Shown in pieces: positions 6,689 to 12,257 of a stretch of DNA of 12,257 nt; positions within the stretch are counted from its first letter, which is position 1, and every line of letters starts with the position of its first letter. The position numbers were made by a program, and so were the translations under genes. The notes below the pieces were generated by a model, which worked only from the letters and a program-made list of their open reading frames with translations, did not search any database and was not told the origin of the DNA. Source of the stretch: Rickettsiales bacterium (GTDB lineage: Bacteria > Pseudomonadota > Alphaproteobacteria > Rickettsiales > Deianiraeaceae); the NCBI GenBank assembly GCA_947378695.1, contig CANCKZ010000011.1, forward strand, positions 1 to 12,257, read 5' to 3'.

Positions 6689-8530
6689 ATGTCTGATAAA
6701 ATCCTAATTGATGCACTTTTCCCGAATAATGTTCGGATTGCCCACATTCAAAACGATGAACTTGAAAACTTCGATTTCCAAGTTGCAGGAAACAAAAATG
6801 TTCGTGGAAACATTTACCTTGCAAAGGTTTTAAGAGTCGAAAACTCCCTTCAAGCTGCTTTCGTTGATTACGGAAACGATAAAAACGGCTTCCTTTCAAT
6901 TTCTGAAATTCACCCAGATTACTTCCATCTGCCAATTGAAGAAAAGCAGAAGTTGATAAAAAACATTGAAGAACTTGGCGATGACAAAGAAGAGGAAGGC
7001 AAAGAACTTCCGGTTAAAGAATTGAACAGGCTTTACAAAGCTTATAACATTTCCTCAATTGTGAAGGTTGGTCAACTTGTTTTGGTGCAAGCAATTAAAG
7101 AGGAGCGTGGCAACAAAGGTGCAACTTTAACAACCTACATCTCCCTTGCGGGAAGATATTGCGTCTACATGGCGAACATGCCAAGTCGCAATGGAATTTC
7201 ACGCAAAATTCACAACATTACAGAACGCCAACGCATTCGTGAAATAATTTCCGAAATTCACAGTGATACCGCCGGAAGCGTGGTGGTTCGCACCGCTGGT
7301 GAAAATGTTGACAAAGAAAACCTTGAACGAGACTACAAATTCCTCTACAAAACTTGGACGGACATCAAAAAGAAAACCCTTTCAGCACAAGCCCCAGCCG
7401 TAATTCACGAAGACGGAAGCATTATTAAACAAGTAATTCGTGAATATTGCACAACTCAAACGCAAGAAATTGTTATTGATGGGAAATCTGCTTTTGCGGA
7501 AGCTGAAGAAGTTCTTCAAAACCCTGCATATAAAGATTTAAAACTTATCAAGCACACATCGAAAACTCCCGTTTTTGTTGCTCATAAAATTGAGGACAAA
7601 GTCTCCGAGCTTCTTCAACCAATTGTGAAGTTGAAATCTGGTGCATCGCTTGTAATTCAACAAACGGAGGCATTAATTTCAATTGATGTCAACTCCGGTC
7701 GTTCAACCGGTGAAGCAAGTGTTGAAGAAACTGCGGTTAAGACTAACAAGGAGGCCGCCCACGAAATTGCAAAACAACTGCGTCTTCGTAACCTTTCTGG
7801 GTTAATCGTTGTGGATTTTATCGATATGAACCAATATTCCAACCGCAGAATTATTGAAAAAGAAATTAAATCTGCCCTTGAAAAAGACCGTGTTCGTGTG
7901 CAAATTCTTTCAATATCCTCCTTTGGATTGATGGAAATTTCACGCCAAAGAACCTCCCCAACATTACTTGAAACATCGGGACACATTTGCTCGCACTGTA
8001 ACGGCGGTGGATTTGTGCAATCGGTTGAACATATTTCAATGTCGCTTTTGCGTCAAATTACAAGCTTCATTTATAAATCTGGCAAAACAATCACCAAGCT
8101 TCACATTGAATCTGGTGCTGAAACTGCAATGCACATTTTGAACTTCAAAACAAACCTTTTGAAGGAAATTGAGGAGGAACACAAAGTTCGCATAACCTTT
8201 GCGGCAACTGAAAGCGGGAATAAATATAAAATCACGGATATCAGCAAATCGGAAGACCAAGACGGACTTTTCGTTTCAGAAAAAGACTGGAACCCCGAAG
8301 AATATGAGGAAGTTAAAAAACCTGAACGCATAGCAATCCACGCAAATGCAACGCCAAACCCTGTGAATTCTGGCGAGCGTGCCCCAAACCCAAACCGTCA
8401 AGGCGAAGGGCGTAATAACAACAACCGCAAGAAGAAACCTCATAACAACAGAAAGCCTGATGTTAAAAGCGTTGAAACGAAAAAAAGCATTTTTGGCAAA
8501 CTAAAAGCAATTATTGCAAAGAAAAAATAG
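6689..8530 (+). CDS. rne: Ribonuclease E/G family endoribonuclease
   Basis: A 613-residue RNase E/G that cleaves single-stranded RNA in mRNA decay and rRNA/tRNA maturation. The S1 domain (about 35-150) includes GNIYLAKV and LQAAFVDYG, and is interrupted by an acidic insert (about 84-118) as in alphaproteobacteria. SLAGRYC and GISRKI follow. VRTAG (Arg201, Thr202) matches the 5'-monophosphate sensor. The DNase I-like domain supplies the metal-binding carboxylates Asp333 (SIDVNSG) and Asp376 (VVDFIDM). The Zn-link is Cys434-x-x-Cys437 (CSHCNGG). After about 530 comes a short Asn/Arg/Lys-rich tail instead of the long degradosome scaffold of Escherichia coli RNase E, ending in SIFGKLKAIIAKKK, which could form an amphipathic helix. 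No Shine-Dalgarno precedes the ATG; the start fits the family N-terminus. Assigned to rne rather than rng because of the S1 insert and tail. Confidence 0.95.
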   Translation: MSDKILIDALFPNNVRIAHIQNDELENFDFQVAGNKNVRGNIYLAKVLRVENSLQAAFVDYGNDKNGFLSISEIHPDYFHLPIEEKQKLIKNIEELGDDKEEEGKELPVKELNRLYKAYNISSIVKVGQLVLVQAIKEERGNKGATLTTYISLAGRYCVYMANMPSRNGISRKIHNITERQRIREIISEIHSDTAGSVVVRTAGENVDKENLERDYKFLYKTWTDIKKKTLSAQAPAVIHEDGSIIKQVIREYCTTQTQEIVIDGKSAFAEAEEVLQNPAYKDLKLIKHTSKTPVFVAHKIEDKVSELLQPIVKLKSGASLVIQQTEALISIDVNSGRSTGEASVEETAVKTNKEAAHEIAKQLRLRNLSGLIVVDFIDMNQYSNRRIIEKEIKSALEKDRVRVQILSISSFGLMEISRQRTSPTLLETSGHICSHCNGGGFVQSVEHISMSLLRQITSFIYKSGKTITKLHIESGAETAMHILNFKTNLLKEIEEEHKVRITFAATESGNKYKITDISKSEDQDGLFVSEKDWNPEEYEEVKKPERIAIHANATPNPVNSGERAPNPNRQGEGRNNNNRKKKPHNNRKPDVKSVETKKSIFGKLKAIIAKKK

Positions 8531-8544
8531 CCTACCAAGCCTGC

Positions 8545-8573
8545 AAAAAGTTGGCGGAAAAACACCTTCCGCC
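8545..8573 (-). terminator. Terminator hairpin after aroB (possibly bidirectional)
   Basis: GGCGGAA (8553-8559) and TTCCGCC (8567-8573) form a perfect 7-bp stem with a 7-base loop. On the minus strand, after the aroB stop, the stem is followed by AACTTTTT (TTTTT at 8549-8545), a reasonable intrinsic terminator. On the plus strand, after the rne stop, CCCCTTTCTTCT follows, which is weaker. Confidence 0.6.
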
Positions 8574-8605
8574 CCTTTCTTCTGCCGTTTTTTCCTCGCA
8601 CGCAT

Positions 8606-9709
8606 CTACCCAAGGAAGGCGGAAATATCCTCCGCCTTTTCCTCACGCACAAAAGCTTTGCCAATTGATTCAAGAAGCATCAACTTTATGCTTCCTTGAT
8701 TATTCTTCTTGTCTTTTAACATAAAGCCAACAATTTCTTCAACTGTTGGAATTTTTGTATTATTTTTTTCGCAAAACTGTGATATATCACTCAAAAGACC
8801 AACCGCCTCATAGTGTTTCAACACTTCATCAACGGAAATTTTGGAATATTTCAAGGCACAAATCATACCAATTCCAACGGCAATTCCGTGAGGAAGTCTT
8901 CCAATAAAAATGCCTTCGAAGGCATGCCCGAATGTGTGTCCGAAATTGAGTTTCTCACGAATGCCAAGGGTTTCTGTTTCGTCTTGCGAAACAATATCTG
9001 CCTTAATTTTGCACGATGTTCCAACAATATGCGTCAGATACTCCACAACTTCGCCGCCAAAACTTCTATCACGCACGAAATCCACAAATGTTTGAGCGTT
9101 TGAAATTAGGTAGTCATAAAAATCGACATCTTGAATAAAGCCATATTTCAAAACCTCCGCATAGCCGGAAACAAGTTCAATTTCCGCAAGGGTTTTCAAA
9201 AATGAGATATCAATAAACACATGTTTTGGTTGATAAAACGCCCCAATGCAATTTTTTGCTCGCCCAAGATTCACCGCAACTTTCCCGCCAACGGAGCTAT
9301 CCACCATTGAAAGAAGTGTTGTTGGAACTTGAATGAATGGCACACCACGCATAAATGTTGAGGCAACAAAACCGACAAAATCGCCCACAGTTCCGCCACC
9401 AAGTGCAATAAGGGTTGTTTTCCTGTTCACTCCAATTAATGCCAACTCCTCGCAGATTTCTTCCAATGTTTGAAGGGTTTTGATAGCCTCCCCACTTTTT
9501 TTTATTTCCAGAAATTCGCAAACAATTCCACTTTCAACAAAACTTTTTTTTATTTCCCACAAAAATTCCACAGGCAAGTTGCAATCGTGAATAACAACCG
9601 CATTTGTTGGAATATATTGCTTCAAAACTTCGCCAATGGAATTACAAGATTCTGCAATCGTTATTTTGTACGCATTTTGAAGGTTGACATCAATTATTTT
9701 GTTTTTCAT
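8606..9709 (-). CDS. aroB: 3-dehydroquinate synthase
   Basis: At 367 residues it has the usual AroB length. It converts DAHP to 3-dehydroquinate, step two of the shikimate pathway to chorismate, using NAD and a divalent metal in the cytoplasm. The NAD-binding loop is GGGTVGDFVGF (104-114). FMRGVPFIQVPTTLLSMVDS and SVGGKVAVN follow in canonical order. Metal ligands are visible as Glu185 (GYAEVLKYG), His258 (NFGHTFGHA) and His274 (LPHG). The conserved KDKKN is at 333-337. The start overlaps the end of the upstream shikimate-kinase-like gene by 20 bp, so the two are probably translated from one mRNA, matching the aroK-aroB order common in Proteobacteria. It converges on rne at its 3' end. Confidence 0.97.
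   Translation of the reverse strand: MKNKIIDVNLQNAYKITIAESCNSIGEVLKQYIPTNAVVIHDCNLPVEFLWEIKKSFVESGIVCEFLEIKKSGEAIKTLQTLEEICEELALIGVNRKTTLIALGGGTVGDFVGFVASTFMRGVPFIQVPTTLLSMVDSSVGGKVAVNLGRAKNCIGAFYQPKHVFIDISFLKTLAEIELVSGYAEVLKYGFIQDVDFYDYLISNAQTFVDFVRDRSFGGEVVEYLTHIVGTSCKIKADIVSQDETETLGIREKLNFGHTFGHAFEGIFIGRLPHGIAVGIGMICALKYSKISVDEVLKHYEAVGLLSDISQFCEKNNTKIPTVEEIVGFMLKDKKNNQGSIKLMLLESIGKAFVREEKAEDISAFLG
8618..8640 (+). terminator. Second GGCGGA hairpin, likely terminator for rne
   Basis: GGCGGA (8618-8623) and TCCGCC (8631-8636) form a 6-bp stem with a 7-base loop, extendable by A-T pairs on the outside, followed on the plus strand by TTTT. It lies about 90 bases past the rne stop and inside the last codons of aroB, so the rne transcript would run antisense into aroB's 3' end. 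It shares its stem sequence with the hairpin at 8553-8573. Confidence 0.5.
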
Positions 9710-10547
9710 GCAGAGTTTTAATAAAATCTTTTACGGTTATAACTTTTTCAATTTCGCTTGAATTCACAACAATGCCGTTTGTTTCTTTCACAAGTTGTTC
9801 ATAATTTTCCTTTCTGAAATCAAGCAATTTCGGGAAAAGTTGAATGAAAAATGCTTTGTCAATTTCAAATTCTGGCGGAAAACTTTCCATTTTGTAAAAA
9901 TCCGCAAGGTTTTGCATAAGAAATTGATGGTTGTAGAGTATCGGCTTCACTTTTTCTTTCGATCTTGCAATCAACAAATCCCTATGTCTTTCATCGGTTT
10001 GAATGAAAACAAGGCGGGATTTTTCACGAATTAACCGCAGAAGTTCCTTGCTTTCTGGTGTGTTATCAAGGACAACTTCACAAATGGAGCCTGTTGCATC
10101 GTTAATAAAGCCCGTGGAATTATAGTTTTCAAACGCAATTTGTGCTTTTTGGTGGAATATTTTTGTTGCAAGAAGTTCAGATTCCTTATAAAACCGTTGA
10201 TTTTCCACAAACTTTCCAAGCGGAATTTTCCCATTTTCATTTTCCGGAATAACAAACATTGTGATTAGGGCAAGGTCGTCAAATGTCAGAGAAAGTTCCA
10301 ACTTCACGGCAAATGTTTCGTGAAGTTCTTTGAAATATTTGCTTTCAAGTTTAATTTTATCAATCACAGATTGGCGAATTTGCTTTTGCATGTGCGTGTG
10401 AGCAATTTCGTAATCTATTGAATAGTGGAAAAAACCTTCGTTTGCAAGTTTTTGCGAAAGGGTTGTTTTCCCACAGCCAGACATTCCAACCAGTGTGAAA
10501 ATTTTATTTTCCAGCTCAATTTCCAAATTAAGCTTTTCGTTTGTCAT
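9690..10547 (-). CDS. Divergent shikimate-kinase-like P-loop protein
   Basis: With the start at 10547 this is a 285-residue protein. A clear Walker A motif, GMSGCGKT (21-28), sits near the N-terminus in the place and form seen in AroK. YSIDYEIA (42-49) matches the region of the shikimate-binding Asp (usually DTDxEIE). A later block (about 155-217: VVLDNTPESKELLRLI, then RLVFIQTDE and RSKEKVKPILYN) resembles the second half of shikimate kinase, including a lid-like basic stretch, though the usual GGG and RPLL motifs are altered. AroK is normally near 170 residues; here about 100 extra residues fall between the halves and at the end. Position directly before aroB supports the step shikimate to shikimate 3-phosphate. 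A longer start at 10583 is less likely because a promoter overlaps it. The alternative is another small-molecule or nucleotide kinase. P-loop kinase: sure; substrate: inferred. Confidence 0.75.
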   Translation of the reverse strand: MTNEKLNLEIELENKIFTLVGMSGCGKTTLSQKLANEGFFHYSIDYEIAHTHMQKQIRQSVIDKIKLESKYFKELHETFAVKLELSLTFDDLALITMFVIPENENGKIPLGKFVENQRFYKESELLATKIFHQKAQIAFENYNSTGFINDATGSICEVVLDNTPESKELLRLIREKSRLVFIQTDERHRDLLIARSKEKVKPILYNHQFLMQNLADFYKMESFPPEFEIDKAFFIQLFPKLLDFRKENYEQLVKETNGIVVNSSEIEKVITVKDFIKTLHEKQNN

Positions 10548-10567
10548 TTTTCTTGCAAATTTATATT
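10541..10567 (+). promoter_or_regulatory. Weak promoter candidate for the thrA-like gene
   Basis: TTGTCA (10541-10546) and TATATT (10562-10567) each match consensus at five of six bases, but the spacer is only 15 bases. It overlaps the start of the divergent kinase-like gene. If real, the two divergent transcription units would share about 60 bases of control region. Confidence 0.25.
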
Positions 10568-10573
10568 TACACC

Positions 10574-10602
10574 ATAAAAACACCGCAATGTTATTTTGTC
10601 AA
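10574..10602 (-). promoter_or_regulatory. Putative promoter for the kinase-like gene and aroB
   Basis: On the minus strand TTGACA (10602-10597), a 17-base spacer and TTTTAT (10579-10574, four of six). The predicted start near 10567 lies downstream of the possible ATG at 10583, so the real start codon should be the ATG at 10547, preceded by GCAAGAAAA. Confidence 0.45.
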
Positions 10603-10611
10603 ATTTTATTT

Positions 10612-12257
10612 ATGCCTTGCATCGCAAAAATAGACCCATCGTGTCTTGTCAGCAAAACCAGTCTTGAAATGCTAATTAGTTCAATTGAAACGCTAAAACC
10701 GGATATGACCTTCGTCACTTTAACAGAAAATGCACAGAAAAATATTCTGACAATTCTGCAAGCTTCTAAAATCGGGGATTCCTCCTGTTACACAATGCTT
10801 CGAAATATTGTTTTGGAATATAAAAACATTTTTGATAACCTTCCAGAAATCCATTCAATGATTGAGGGTTTTTATCAAGACCTTGAATCTCTAATAAAAT
10901 TCGTTGAACTTTCTGGGGAATTTACACAAAATATTGTGAATATTATTCGTGAGTATTTTTCTCGTTTCACATTCACACTTTTAACAAAACACACGCAAGG
11001 AAGGTTGAATTTTGTGCAATATTACACAAAAAATGCAGATTCCACCACTCCACACAACCTTGAAAAAGTTCTACTTCTAAAACACAAACAGCACATTTAT
11101 AACATCGATTCCAAATACGCAAAAAATCCGCAAATCATCAAGGAAATCTCGTTTCAAGATATTCTGGAAGCTCCATCGCTGAACTTCAACGGCTTGACAA
11201 AAACCGAACTTTTGGCAATTCGTAATAAGAATGCTATTGTGGAAATCGTGGAAATTGAAAATTCAACGGTTGAAACAACAATCTCGCAAAACCCAACAGC
11301 TTCAAATGTCAAAATTGCAACTTGCACGCAAGGCGTTGGAATTATCACGCTGGAACATACTCTAAACGATGAACTGCTTGGAATTTTTGGTGAAATTATC
11401 AGCTTCTGTTACAAAAACGAGATTCAAATTCTGATAACATCACAATCATCATCGCAATCTTCCATTTCCTTTGGTGTGAAGAAATATCACACAGAGCGAG
11501 TGAAGAGCTACATTGAAGCAAGGTTTGCTGGCGAAATTTCCAAAAAGCTGTTTTCATATTTCGTGCTAGAAAACCAATCGGTAATTTCCGTTATTGGTAA
11601 TGGAATGATAGGAAAAACAGGAACAGCTGGGAATTTGTTCTCTTTCCTTGGGAAAAAAGGTGTGAATATTCACACAATTGCACAAAATGCTTCGGAGGTC
11701 AACATTTCGTTTTCGGTGGAATCTTCAAAGACTGATTTTGTTATGAACGAAATAAACAAAGCGTGTTTTTTAAAGCAAAACCATGTTTCTTTGTGCCTTT
11801 TTGGTTATGGAAATATTGCAAAAGGCTTGGTGAAAATGGTTCAAAAACAGATGGAATACTTCGAAAAACAAGGCGTGAGCATTTCCATAAATTTAATTGC
11901 CAACAGTAAAAAATTCCTCATAAACCCAGAAGCAACCGATGTTTCAACCGTTGCAAACGAATTTGAAAATGGTGCCGTTGAATATTCAAGCCCAGAGGAA
12001 ATTTTGGAACAAATAATCAAAAACGATATTTCAAACCCAATTTTGGTCGACTTAACTTCCAGCGAAATTCTTGCAAACAGTTATGTGAAATTCATTGAAC
12101 ACGGTGTGCATATTGTTTCGGCAAGTAAAAAAGCGAACTCTTTGCCGTTTGAAAAGTATCAGGAAATTCATAACTCTTGTGCGAAAAATGGGGTATATTT
12201 CCTTTACGAAGCTAATGTTGGTGCTGGTCTTCCAATCATCGCAACAGCACAGGATAT
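10612..12257 (+). CDS. thrA: Aspartokinase/homoserine dehydrogenase fusion with degenerate kinase half (3' end cut by window)
   Basis: The frame is open from the ATG at 10612 to the edge: 548 codons, no stop. Architecture is that of ThrA/MetL. The kinase-like region is about 1-225; two ACT repeats follow (about 235-390), with ILITSQSSSQSSISFGV and VNIHTIAQNASEVNISFSV. The homoserine dehydrogenase begins at LCLFGYGNIAKG (NADP-binding Rossmann loop, 395-404) and continues with PILVDLTSSE, SASKKANS and YEANVGAGLP. The kinase half is abnormal: KFGGTS is KIDPSC (6-11), GRNGSD is replaced by TKNADS (139-144), TDVDG by NIDSK (164-168) and GAKVLHP is lost. It is also about 70 residues shorter than in E. 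coli ThrA. So this is probably a homoserine dehydrogenase with retained threonine-sensing domains and a dead kinase. An in-frame ATG at 10588 would add eight residues; 10612 aligns better with the family. No Shine-Dalgarno is visible. Confidence 0.88.
   Translation, partial: MPCIAKIDPSCLVSKTSLEMLISSIETLKPDMTFVTLTENAQKNILTILQASKIGDSSCYTMLRNIVLEYKNIFDNLPEIHSMIEGFYQDLESLIKFVELSGEFTQNIVNIIREYFSRFTFTLLTKHTQGRLNFVQYYTKNADSTTPHNLEKVLLLKHKQHIYNIDSKYAKNPQIIKEISFQDILEAPSLNFNGLTKTELLAIRNKNAIVEIVEIENSTVETTISQNPTASNVKIATCTQGVGIITLEHTLNDELLGIFGEIISFCYKNEIQILITSQSSSQSSISFGVKKYHTERVKSYIEARFAGEISKKLFSYFVLENQSVISVIGNGMIGKTGTAGNLFSFLGKKGVNIHTIAQNASEVNISFSVESSKTDFVMNEINKACFLKQNHVSLCLFGYGNIAKGLVKMVQKQMEYFEKQGVSISINLIANSKKFLINPEATDVSTVANEFENGAVEYSSPEEILEQIIKNDISNPILVDLTSSEILANSYVKFIEHGVHIVSASKKANSLPFEKYQEIHNSCAKNGVYFLYEANVGAGLPIIATAQD

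Noticed and set aside
10548..10583. Longer start (297 residues) for the shikimate-kinase-like gene
   Set aside because: The extra twelve residues (MFLWCKYKFARK) do not fit the family start and overlap the -10 region of the likely promoter; the ATG at 10547 places Walker A at the usual distance.
1..12257. CRISPR array, tRNA, rRNA, insertion sequence or defence system
   Set aside because: No regularly spaced direct repeats, cloverleaf-like sequences, transposase-like frames or known defence domains were recognised on either strand.

Overview
The window comes from an AT-rich bacterial chromosome, most likely a low-GC alphaproteobacterium. The best evidence is the RNase E/G protein. It carries the alphaproteobacterial signature around 'SLAGRYCV' and an acidic insert inside its S1 domain. 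The S8 autotransporter barrel also resembles alphaproteobacterial relatives. Genes for chorismate (aroB plus a shikimate-kinase-like gene) and threonine/methionine (thrA-like) synthesis argue against a strongly reduced intracellular parasite. A Rickettsiales-like lineage that keeps amino-acid synthesis is possible, but one window cannot prove it.

Left edge (1-258): a gene fragment on the minus strand with a plausible promoter, then a gene-poor stretch with a perfect 26-bp palindrome just past the end of the next gene.

Minus-strand envelope/housekeeping operon (6477 down to 259): secG, pheT, an LptC/LptA-type LPS-transport protein and a lipobox-bearing subtilisin autotransporter. Spacings are very tight (15 bp, 8-bp overlap, 23 bp), so they are probably co-transcribed. 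Three of the four products build or use the envelope: Sec export, LPS transport and a surface protease.

Divergent promoter region (6478-6688), then rne on the plus strand (6689-8530), a compact RNase E/G with a short basic tail and a possible membrane-binding helix at its very end. It converges on aroB; two similar GGCGGA hairpins mark the junction.

Minus-strand shikimate pair (10547 down to 8606): an unusually large, divergent shikimate-kinase-like P-loop protein overlapping aroB by 20 bp. A short divergent promoter region separates it from a plus-strand gene cut by the right edge. That gene encodes an aspartokinase-homoserine dehydrogenase fusion whose kinase half looks shortened and catalytically dead, while the two ACT domains and the dehydrogenase look intact. 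This is the most unusual gene in the window. No tRNA, rRNA, CRISPR array, insertion sequence or clear mobile element was seen.
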